Positions 25,864 to 35,759 of a stretch of 64,000 nt of DNA are shown here, piece after piece. Source of the DNA: Gaertneriomyces semiglobifer (Eukaryota > Chytridiomycota > Chytridiomycetes > Spizellomycetales > Spizellomycetaceae); assembly GCA_025558075.1 (NCBI GenBank), contig JAHLKF010000002.1, positions 434,001 through 498,000 on the forward strand, given 5' to 3'. Made by a program: the position numbers and the translations under genes. Every line of letters starts with the position of its first letter. Positions within the stretch are counted from its first letter, which is position 1. A model generated the notes under the pieces. The model saw only the letters and a program-made list of their open reading frames with translations, searched no databases and was not told the DNA's origin.

Positions 25864-28537
25864 CTATTCCATCAGTGTGATGTCTGCGTCCTCCTCCATT
25901 AACACTGTCCAGACGCGTTTGGACAATTGTGGCCCAAAGTTACGATTGTTTTGCAACTGTGATATCACGAGCATCAGCAGGATTTTCGAAACTGGAGAAA
26001 TCGCCAGCAGTTTTGACTCACCTTTATATTAGCAAGCAAACTCGCTCCTATCCCCTCTTCATACGCATCGTACAGCGCTGTCAGCGTTGGATACTTGCTG
26101 GCTACCGCTTCTGCTCTTGGTTCGGTACACATATGAACCTGCTGCAACATTTTCATCCAGGTGTCACGTGGTGTCTGCCCGGATTTGATGTTGTCGGAGT
26201 ACGAATGTGCCCATGCTGTTTCGCTTCGACGTCTGTCGGGAGGAGTCATCAGTACTTTATCTCGGCACATGAACTAACCAATATGCCTTACCCCAACTCT
26301 GGTATCAAGCCAATCTGTTCAGAGAACGTCACGACCCATTCAATCGTTTCTTTCCAATTGCGGCTCATGTGCACTCGACATCGATTGCCCGACTCCATTT
26401 GAAGTTCCATTAACGCCTCTTCTATTTGATCACCAGTTGGAAGCTCTGCGAGCGGCACGCTCTTTGTTTTTCTCCGTGTCGACGCACTACTTGTGTTAAC
26501 TTTCGCCCTGCGCTTCACGTAATTCTCTAACGACTCGATGAGGTATATGATCACGCAATCTGGAAAGCCCTGTGACAGTTTCTTGAAATGCTCTACGATC
26601 GGAATTCCGCCAGGCGGCGTGGGACATTCCTCTTCCAATCCACCGACGATCTTGGCAAAATCTTCTGCGAGGATTCTGACTGCAATGAACTTTTCATCTT
26701 CCACCCTTTGCGAGCATGGCTTCCAGCATTCCTCTGCATCACACCATTCTCTGTCGACTTTACGTCTCCATCGAATAGCTCGTCGAGCGGCATGGGCCTT
26801 CTCACAAACATCTGCTCCAGCCTCACGCAATGTTGCCGCTAGCAAGCCTGTATCTCCTTTGGCGTAAAAATCCGGTGCTATGTCCACAATCATCTCTTTG
26901 ATACAATCATATTTGGTACGAATCTTATTGACCGCTGAATGTTGTTTCCGCAATGTAGTCTCGTGCTCCCTCTGAGCTGCTTTCGCCTCCTGTCGTTCCA
27001 TGTAAACATCAGACCAGATTTCTTATGTAAGTAACTATAAAACATACCTTCTGCCGTTGTTTCTCCAGCTTTGCAGCTTCACGCTCTTGCTGCCTTTCAT
27101 CCTGCTAGACACATTGTGAGAAACGCCATGTATGGAGAGATGAGGAATACCCACCTTTGGTTTTTTGGTTGGCTTGCCCGAGACTCCGGCCACAGTTACC
27201 TCATCACTTTCCAGTGCAACCGTCGCTTGCGAGTCCTCATCAACAGGCTCATCCACTGCCCGTCTTTTCCGTGGTTTTGTCGCACCCCGAATGTTTCCTA
27301 CACCTACAGATGAAGCCGTCGCCTCACTTGCTGGTGTTCTTCTTTTTCTGGCCGCCTGTTGCGAATTCGTTTTCGTACCTGGAGCTATGCCAATCACTTC
27401 ATGTATGCGGTCTTGGAATGAAACAGAAGAGAGACCCGTGGTGTCGGAATAACTGCGGTTCAGGACGGACTGGAACGGTGACGGTATGGGTCGGATAAGT
27501 TCCTCGTCCGAATCAGACGAAAACTGGCAGAACGCGTATTGTGTCACGGATGTTGTTGATACCAAAGCCGACTGCGACCTCCGCGGGCCCACACAGCTTG
27601 CTGTGGTTGCCTTGGTAATATCCTGTCTTGGCGCTACAACCATGTAATCTTCATCGTCTGATAATAAAGTAATGGTCGTGGCTTGTGAATCAAGTCCTGC
27701 TGGTGCCGCCACAGGCGACGACTTTTTGTGGCCCACAGGCTCTCTCCTGCTCGTGCTCGCCATTGTTGATCCTTTTGACGTGGCCTTATTAGATACCCGT
27801 GAGTCGTCGTTGAGCATGGCAAGGCCTCTTGAATAAGTCCCTTGGCTTAAGTCAATTATGTCATCATCCTCGTCGGACTCCCAATTCAAAGGGGCTTTTG
27901 GAGACGTTGCGATGGTCATACTGGAGGGCTCCTGTACAAGATTCGTTAAAGTGCGGAGGCAACGTGTAAACGTGGAAGCGTCGGGGCCCTTGGATACAGA
28001 TTTGATAGGTTGTTGCCGTTCCGGGCTGCGTGTTTGTCGACTGCTACCATTAGTCACGATACGTTTTGGAGGTTTCTGTGGCAAGCCCAAGCTAGCATTG
28101 TCAGCGTAGTTGAGCAACGGGCTGAGTGGCCGATCTAGTGCGCGTTGGAACGCACTGGATCGCGCTGGGGAAGGTGAGGTCAGATCTATCATCCCGCTCG
28201 TTGCAACGGTAGTCTTCGCGCGCCAATCTTCCGAAGCCCTCGGTGGCGTGATCTCCTCAATTAATATAGTGTCATATGTAGAGTCAAGGTATGTGCCTTC
28301 CAGGAACTACAGTCCAGGGGTCGTTAGGAAGCCAGAAAAACAACGGGAGCTCCAACGCTAGGCAGAACTTACAATTCCATCGCAAATCCTATTCATCGTC
28401 GAGTCCAGTGACTTTGTCTTCCGTAAATCCACTAGAACATCAGATCGTTTGAGATGTGGCCATAGCGCGAGGATATTGTCGGCCCAGGCGTCCAGCGGCA
28501 GGGACTCGAGATCCGTGAAGCGATAATCCGATAACAT
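25864..28537 (-). CDS. EME1: Crossover-junction endonuclease subunit EME1/Mms4, with N-terminal CUE-like domain
   Basis: Six exons on the minus strand (28537-28373, 28306-27155, 27104-27048, 26989-26292, 26232-26022, 25956-25864) sum to 791 aa. EME1 is the non-catalytic partner of MUS81; the pair cuts branched replication and recombination intermediates. The ERCC4-like region lies near residues 530-690 (PDCVIIYLIESLENYVKRR; NRCRVHMSRNWKETIEWVV), preceded by a basic coiled segment (QDERQQEREAAKLEKQRQK). A helix-hairpin-helix-like tail follows (MLQQVHMCTEPRAEAVASKY). The first exon adds a segment at about residues 15-58 matching CUE domains (LWPHLKRSDVLVDLRKTKSL, then NRICDGIFLEG). Three SUMO-interacting motifs are visible: MIDLTSP (about 94), DDDIIDLSQ (about 208) and TITLLSDDED (about 268). 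The start at 28537 is the first ATG ahead of the CUE-like segment. Confidence 0.88.
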
Positions 28538-29044
28538 GGCTATAAGCGCGCACAATCGAAGAGTACAAAGGATCCAGACAAAAGAAAGCACACCTCCATT
28601 GGAGATAGGTGACCTGAAGCAATGTAAAGCTGTTCCACGAGCGAAGCGTTCGGTAGTAGCTTCGACTATCTCAGAAAAAGCACACATACGCGCGAGAGTG
28701 TTCAGTCCGAAATTATTGATCGCACCCGCGGTGTTATTGATATCGTGAAACAGGGCTTTGCACCGATGACTCAATGACGCCGGGTAAACCGCGGTTCCCG
28801 AGGTTAGGGTAGGGTAGATTATCAGTGAATGAGTCAGCGATAGATCCGAAATAAAAGCTGCGGCTTCCGTCCCAAGGCCGTCGCCTCCCCCCATCTATTG
28901 GATTCCCTGATGAGAGAAACTCGGCAGCTTGCCTGAAGCCCATTACCCAGACCTGTTATTCCAAGATATACTATCCCAGCACTCCCCTTCAGTCTTTGGT
29001 CAGAAGAGGAACAGAAGCAACACCACACCAAACCCATCGGCGAC
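28538..29044. promoter_or_regulatory. divergent intergenic region between EME1 and isopropylmalate synthase
   Basis: About 500 bases separate the two divergent start codons and must contain both promoters. The minus-strand frame stays open upstream of the EME1 ATG, so a further 5' EME1 exon or in-frame leader cannot be excluded. No specific regulator site, such as a Leu3-type CCGGNNCCGG element, was identified with confidence. Confidence 0.35.
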
Positions 29045-31102
29045 ATGACGAACGCTGGAAAGGATAAACTGATCATCTTTGATACAACCCTTCGTGATGG
29101 CGAGCAGGTACGTCTTTGCAACGCCTGCAGATCTCTCCAGTCCTACCTGGTACGGTTGACCTTTCGGGGGGCGGTGGAGAGGCATTCTACGTGTTCCTTC
29201 AACGGATGCCTTTTCTTGTGTTCATCTTAATAATGGTCTTTTCTTTATTTCAGTCACCGGGTGTCACCCTCACCGCATCCGAGAAGGTTGAAATAGCGAA
29301 ACAGTTATCAAGACTTGGTGTCGACGTCTGTGAAGCTGGGTTTCCCATTGCTTCTCAAGGGGATTTTGAAGCAGTTGAAAGAATTGCGAAAGAAGTTGGA
29401 CCTTTAGCGAATGGTAGACATGGAGGAAAGCCAATGGTAAGATCTGAAAAGCTTGCTTCTCCACATCCGCCATCAATGGCTGAATTTTTCTCTTAAGATA
29501 ATCTGCGGTCTCGCCAGAGCAGTTCCTGCTGATATTCAAAGAGCTTACGAGGCAATTAAACATGCGCCCTTACACCGCATACACACGTTTCTCGCCACAT
29601 CCGACATCCACCTTCAGTATAAGCTCAAAATAACGCGTGAAGAATGCGTTGCTCGTGCAGTGGCAGCTGTTACATATGCCAAATCTCTTGGTTGCAAAGA
29701 TATAGAATTTTCTCCGGAAGATGCTGGACGCTCAGACAGGGAATTTTTATGCCAAGTGCTGGGCGAGGTTATTGCTGCAGGGGCGACAACTTTAAATATT
29801 CCGGATACGGTTGGGTACAACACTCCTGAAGAGTATGGCGCTATGATCAAGTTCCTGGTTGAGAATGTCCCAGGCGCAAAGTCAGTTACGTGGTCTACGC
29901 ATTGCCACAACGATCTGGGTTTGGCTACAGCCAATACCTTGGCAGGAGTGGCAAATGGGGCTCGACAGGTTGAAGTAACTATCAACGGCATTGGGGAACG
30001 TGCAGGCAACACATCGTTGGAAGAACTCGTGATGGCGATATATACACATCCATCGGCATACCCAGTCTTCCACACAATCGACACATATCAAATATACCAC
30101 ACCTCTCAGCTGGTAACAAAAAAAACGGGCATGGTAATTCAGCCGAATAAGGCGATTGTTGGTGCCAACGCATTTGCTCACGAGTCTGGGATTCATCAAG
30201 ATGGAGTTCTCAAGAACAAGCAGACATACGAAATCATCGAGCCTGGTGTGGTTGGCATACCTTCGAATTCGCTCGTCTTGGGCAAACATTCTGGGCGCAA
30301 TGCTTTTAGGACGCGCTTAGAGCAACTTATTCAGAACTCAGTATACGAAGATGTTTTCAAGAACGACCCATCAGTATTCGAAAAGCTCTTTGTTGCATTC
30401 AAAAAATTGGCAGATACGAAAAAACGGGGTGTCACTGATCAAGATTTGTATGCCCTATTGGACGATCAACTCAATATGCACGATTCGGGAAGAGAGACGT
30501 ATCACTTTAAGTCAATCCAAGTAGTTTCTGGCTCCGGAGTTTTGTCTACTGCTACAGTAACCATTTTGGATACCAGCGAATGCACAACGAATGGAACCAC
30601 TAATGGCGATGGCAGTGCAACAGCAACAACGTCTGAGAGTGCCTCCCAAGGTGTTGAACGCTGTGATGCAGCAATTGGTCACGGACCTGTACATGCCATT
30701 TTCTCTGCCATAAATCGCCTTACAGGTCACACCAACTTGCTCGCGTCATATGAAGTGAAAGCTGTCACTGAGGGCTCCGATTCCCTTGGGAGAGTAGTTG
30801 TCCGCATTCATGACGCTGACGAGGAGGAGGGCATGGATGAAAATTCACGACCAACAAAGGTGCCGCGTTTGGAAAATGATTCATCAGCATTGATGAATGA
30901 CAAGCAGACGTACCAGGGACAAGGAACAGATGAGGATATTTTGGTAGCTAGTGCAAAGGCGTATATCAACGCGGTGAACAGAATGGTAGAAGGTCGTAAG
31001 CGAATCGTGTCGCGTAAGACACCTTCTGTGAGTGCCTCGAGTGTGGAGGTGGTTGGTGGGACGGTTGAGGCAGTTCCGATATCAAGACGTGTTCATGTTT
31101 GA
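29045..31102 (+). CDS. 2-isopropylmalate synthase, bacterial/plant LeuA type
   Basis: Three exons (29045-29107, 29254-29436, 29498-31102) encode 616 aa. The enzyme condenses acetyl-CoA with 2-ketoisovalerate, the first committed step of leucine synthesis. The catalytic TIM barrel starts [18 protein letters not shown], with the first intron between Q and S. It contains [20 protein letters not shown], a metal-binding HxH/HND region, and [13 protein letters not shown]. The linker has [16 protein letters not shown] and the C-terminal LeuA allosteric domain includes [17 protein letters not shown] and [18 protein letters not shown]. This is the LeuA/plant IPMS form, not the sequence type of yeast LEU4. 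The regulatory domain carries a hydrophilic insertion of about 35 residues ([20 protein letters not shown]). No organellar presequence is visible. Intron 1 is 146 bases, longer than most here. Confidence 0.93.
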
Positions 31103-31691
31103 TGTATGGTCATGAGGTGTACATATATTATTGAAATGACATGACCAAATCCGACGTCTTTCGGCTGTGCTCAATGCAATGCTTAGTCCTCACCAACTCG
31201 TTGAGATCTGGTTGAGGGAGATAACAGTTCGCTCAACAGCATGTGAGCCACTGGTTGAACGGCTTTGAAAATCTAGCTGTATCAACAGCTGAAAAGCGGT
31301 GATTTCCCGCTGAATTGATTGTGGCTATAATTAAGTCGAAGTGTATCCCTTATCGGCTCAAGAACCCAGGGGCTAACTTTAGAATTTTTGTAACGGTTTA
31401 ACCATCGCGCGGTGTAGAGGTGCTATTGTACATCACGCATTAGATCAACAGTAGATGCTGTGCAGAACTGATGGGTTAAATGCGACAGATACGGCGCATT
31501 GATATAGATATAAACGACATGGCCACCGAACGATTGCGTAGTGCTTTTTGCCCCTTCGATATTCATGAGATTAGGAGTTTTTTAGTGCGGTACTTTCTGA
31601 CCGGCTACGTAGTGCAGAACTGTGTGTCGTGTGTCGGAAGTTTTCGAAGAAGACACAGTGGAGAAGGGGAAGGGTGATCCTTTCTCATAAT
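31103..31691. other. intergenic, no gene seen
   Basis: About 590 bases between isopropylmalate synthase and the GPCR gene. AT-rich without a convincing frame, RNA or repeat. Confidence 0.4.
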
Positions 31692-33072
31692 ATGGGATAT
31701 GAGCGGTATTCTCTACTGGACCCAGACGTGGATGAGATATATCATGAGCCGTGGCAGAGAGCGTTTTGTGGGTTGATGGCCCTCATCGATTTGCTCATCT
31801 TCATTTTCTCGTCATTTGTGATGTGGATGATCCTCAAAAATAAATTGCAAGGTGTTCAGGTTAGATCGCGAGGAATTTTCGCACTGTTGCAAGCAAGATC
31901 CGATTGTTAAACCGTGGGCATTTGCCCAAACTTTAACTGTAGAACCTGCTGTTGTTCAATGTTCTTCTCACCGACTGGACACTTTCCGTCATCAACTTTC
32001 CTATCCACACGGGGTTTGCCGTCACTGGCCGTTTTTTTCTCAACGACCATGCATGTCAGTTTCAAGGCATCGTGATCACCATCCTTTGCTGCCAAGCGAT
32101 CCTGGCAGCGCTCCTCCTCTCTCTCGAGAGATACGCCGCCATCGTCTCCAATCACCCTCTGACCGTTAAACGCACCCAAATTCTCATGGGGATGACATGG
32201 GGTCTTTCCATAGTACTGTCCACCGTCTGTTACTGGTTCGACACGAAGATGGTGGTTCAACCGTCGTTATCTTATTGTGCACCCAACTACGCTGGTGGAA
32301 GAGCAGGTCACCTCGTGGTTGCATGGGCGTGTTTCACGATTTGTACCCTGAACAACATCGGCTGCGGGATTGTATATTGGCGCATATTTGCAGAGATTAG
32401 GAGTAAGAGGATCTACTTTCAAGAGTTGAGACGGATGGGAACAATTACGGATGCAAAGGAGATAGCGAAGACAAGGCAGGAAGAGAAGGCGAATGAAGTG
32501 GAGAGGAAGGTTACGATCAAGGTACATATTTTTTGATATGGTGCAGCTTACTTTATTCGTTGTTCTGATCTGTCGTGTGATTTCCAACTTTGCTACAGTT
32601 TGCGATTATCGTGGGAACGTTGCTTGTCAATTGGGCAACGTACAATACTCGTTTTGGAATCGAGCCTGCTCTTGGGAAAGAGATGCCAGCGCCATTCGAT
32701 GCTATTGCGATATGTGGATCATTTTTTAAGTACGGTTATTTCGACAGTTTCCTTCACTTTGCCGCGAGCCATCAACTGATTTGAGATTTTCTTCCGTTAC
32801 GTTCGCAGCTCACTATGCAATCCAGTCATTTTGCTCATTCTTGACCAGCGTATTCGTAAAACTGCAGAGGAAACCATCGGATGGACCGTCTGGTCTGCTG
32901 ACAGCTCAGATGTGAGTGACCCGCTAACCATTACAGCACCCTGATATTTGGTTCGTTATTCAAATAACCCCTTCTTTAGGAGAAGAGTGGCAGCACACGC
33001 TCCCGCAGTAAGAGTCTCAAGCCCTCGCAAAACGCCACAGAGGTCATTAACAGCAAGAATCACGCGGTTTAA
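31692..33072 (+). CDS. Class A (rhodopsin-like) seven-transmembrane GPCR
   Basis: Five exons (31692-31859, 31943-32521, 32599-32729, 32809-32911, 32980-33072) encode 357 aa. Seven hydrophobic spans carry class A landmarks. TM2 has NLLLFNVLLTDW with Asp2.50. A Cys starts TM3 (ACQF) and a partner Cys lies in loop 2 (SLSYCAPNY). LERYAAIV replaces the DRY motif, and TM4 has Trp4.50 (MTWGLS). TM5 ends GIVYWRIF. TM7 reads FFNSLCNPVILLI, the NSxxNPxxY motif with Leu in place of Tyr. TM6 lacks CWxP (VNWATY). The retinal-binding lysine of opsins is absent, so this is not a light receptor. The third loop is basic and the tail is a short Ser/Arg/Lys-rich stretch. Ligand and G protein are unknown. Confidence 0.82.
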
Positions 33073-33680
33073 AACGGCCTTGTGTGAGATTGTTCAGGCA
33101 TCGGCTTTGATGGGACATGCCGTGAGTAATATACCCTGTACACTGTAGACATAATTACTGAGGTTAGTTTTGGTGGATGAGGGGGTTCCAAATCGAGGGA
33201 GCATATTTCGTTCTGGCCTCCATGTTGTTGTTAAGGCGTTGGTTCCGTGCTGCTGTTGTTGATACGAACACTTCTGCTTATTCTCTCTGATGGCACAGTG
33301 TTTTCGAGTTCATTCAATCTACACGGGAAGTTCCCAGTTCGCATCCCGCTACCCAAATGGAAGCCCAACTCCGTGACGTAAAGTCAAACCGTATATTTGT
33401 TCCTAAGACCAAAAAACGTACGCTGTCATCAAAAATCCAAAAAAAAAACAGAACTTGGTTGTTCGATATGCCGAAGGGGCTATACACATTCCACTGAACA
33501 GGGGATTACAGATGGTCCCATATACTGATACCGCCTCAGATGGTATCTACTTCCTTTCCATGCGCGTTCGATGAAACAACAGCCAATCCCGTTCGCTTGG
33601 CGACTGAAGTGTACATCATGCCGAAGAAAGAGCTGATGTACGGGTATGTTGATCCAATTCTACGCAACCAAGAAGAATGA
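33073..33680. other. intergenic, no gene seen
   Basis: About 600 bases following the GPCR stop, including an A10 run near 33448. No reading frame with recognisable content. Confidence 0.4.
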
Positions 33681-34888
33681 TCAAAATTTGCATAATATAG
33701 CGATCTCGGCCCTTAACCGTGACTCGCCGAAAACATTAGAAAGAGTACAGATGGATTGAACGTACCGATTATGTATGCCATAGTCTGCCGCGCCTCTCCT
33801 TAGTTTTCTCATAAACCACAGTACCACCGCGACCTTGGCTGACTGACGCGTGAACGCAGCTCGTCTCCTATACGTCTCGTACGATGAAGTATTCGAGGTC
33901 GCGAGTGAGTTTGAGTGAGATGCGGGAAAGTAGTAACGTAACAGTTGGACAATAAAGTCGGAAACGGTTCGTAGCGGGACGTCGACGACAGAAGTGTTAA
34001 CGGCCCAAATACAGAAGAAGAATAGAAGACTGTCGAGGATGAAATCTTGATTGAATTTAGATTTGTAAAGTTCCTGCGGTGTTTGGTTAGCAAGGGTTGT
34101 ATGTTGGTCAAACCACAAAGGCCGATACGAACCCCAATGACACTCCCTTGTCGCCTCAAAACCTCCCTCTGTCGCCCCATTTCCCATCGGTACTCTACAA
34201 TTGTTTCTTCCAGTAATCGCCTCGTACTGTCTAACGCAATCTTCAATCTCTCTGCACTCTTTCGTTGAACATCACTCTCCACACCTAGTCGTTCCACCTC
34301 TCCTTCTAGAGACCGCACGGTATGTTGAAGCTCAACAATTTGTCTTCTTCCGCTTAGAACGGACTTTTGCAGCGCTCGATTTCGTGCGAAATTGGAGAGT
34401 TGAATCATGTAATTGACTGAAACGAGCTTGGAGTGCATACGGTTGATGGACTGTTGATGAGCAAACAAGGAGGAGAGCTTGGAGACGAGAGTGGGATAAG
34501 ATGGCAGGGTACCATCGTCTTCTCGCAACAGGTCCGTTTCGTGGTAGTCAACTTCCATGACATCGCGTAGCTGCACGACGATTTGTTTCGCATGTTCCAA
34601 CAAGACACGAATGTCCACTCCTCCTCCTCCATCGTTGACGGTTAGATCAGTCTCAGTAGTGGTAGTGGTCTTATTACTAGTGTTATTGGAGCGTGTGATG
34701 ATGCCGTCACAGTACATGGATGACCGTTTGAGGTCTGTTGCAATGTTGTCGAGTGTTGCGAGGGCGGCTGAGGAGGGTCGACGACGTTGAATGGCGTTAG
34801 GTGGTAGGCTTGGTTCCGAATTGGAATCGGACGTCGGCAGAGCCTGCGGTGTCGGTGTGCCGGCGGCGGAACTCTGGGTGTCTGACAT
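33681..34888 (-). CDS. Coiled-coil protein with C-terminal membrane segment, function unknown
   Basis: Two exons (34888-34133 and 34073-33681) with a 59-base intron give 382 aa. The N-terminus is Ser/Thr/Asn/Pro-rich. Residues about 110-245 are helical and charged (VRSLEGEVERLGVESDVQRK) and are predicted to form a coiled coil. After the splice comes a hydrophobic span (SLLFFFCIWAVNTSVVDVPL) and a basic tail (YRRRAAFTRQSAKVAVVLWF). The intron uses donor GTTCGT. Without the splice the same frame reads on into low-complexity Ser/Thr/Arg-rich sequence, which is why I prefer the spliced form. A further donor near 33760 could alter the last 25 residues. The layout resembles single-span organelle tethers, but no family was recognised. 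Confidence 0.55.
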
Positions 34889-35759
34889 ATTTAGAAGACT
34901 GTAATTGTACGCTGTTACTTGTAGTGGTGAGACTCCATAAATGAGATACAGTACAAAATGGACAGCAAGAGGTACAAATGCGAATATAATAGTATGAATA
35001 CTAATGAAAGAAAAGCATCGCAGAAACAAGTGTGTATCGCAGAATTGAGGGAAGGAGTGAAATTGAGAGCGTGAGCTGAGTTTTCCGTGACGTTTTGGAA
35101 AAACCACTCGCGCCATGAACACCGATATTACTTCTACCATACTCATGAAACTGCCATGATAACCATACTTGCTTTCTGCGATTTACTCGTCTTTGCCAGT
35201 ATGATTCTTTCTGGTTGATACACGCTTCCTATGATCCTTACCAATTGATCAGAAAGGGACAAGTGGCCCACGGCCTAATATGAGATGGGCAGTGGAGCAC
35301 TCAAGCGTCAATCTCTGCACTGACAATGACAACGCACACGGCGATTTTGGCGAACAGAAGCCCATCCACGTTATGACCCTGGATCCAAGCCGAGTGTATG
35401 AGGAAGCAAAAAGTTCCCTTCTGGATGCTTCTACAGATTCTCACGCGCCAGTTTAAGGCCGCATGCTAGCCGCTGCAGCAGGCACTACCACCTCCCTGCC
35501 TAACCAACCTCAAACGGCACGTTGATCCCAAAACTATATATTGATTGCCTGCCTCGAAAAGTGCTGGAGGCACTGGTCCTCTCATTCTTATTAACACCCC
35601 ATCTGAGCAACTGCGAAGCGTGCAGAGTAGGGTTGTTGACCCTACCGCGTCCACGCGTTTTCCCACTGCAGCGATCTGTCCAGTTTTTACCATTGCCCAT
35701 TAGGACCGATGAATACAGAAAAGGACCATCGTATAGTTTGGTAAGAAGGATAAAGGAAC
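34889..35759. other. intergenic, no gene seen
   Basis: About 870 bases between two divergently oriented genes. Frames on both strands are short and lack recognisable motifs. Confidence 0.35.

Noticed and set aside
28358..28894. Separate 178-residue minus-strand gene upstream of EME1
   Set aside because: Its last 55 residues splice in phase into the EME1 frame and form the CUE-like domain; the upstream part before the ATG at 28537 has no support.
29108..29253. 146-base intron as exon of isopropylmalate synthase
   Set aside because: Reading through breaks the DGEQ|SPGVT active-site block; removing it restores the family sequence exactly.
32700..32870. GPCR as an opsin
   Set aside because: The unspliced frame shows FFK before NPVILL, which looks like the retinal lysine, but the correct phase of the intron gives FFN-S-L-C-N-P, so the lysine is an artefact.
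33809..35146. Unspliced 445-residue frame starting at 35146
   Set aside because: Its first 86 residues are hydrophobic noise before the MSDTQSS start at 34888, and its last 108 are low-complexity Ser/Thr/Arg sequence; the spliced 382-residue model keeps a membrane span.
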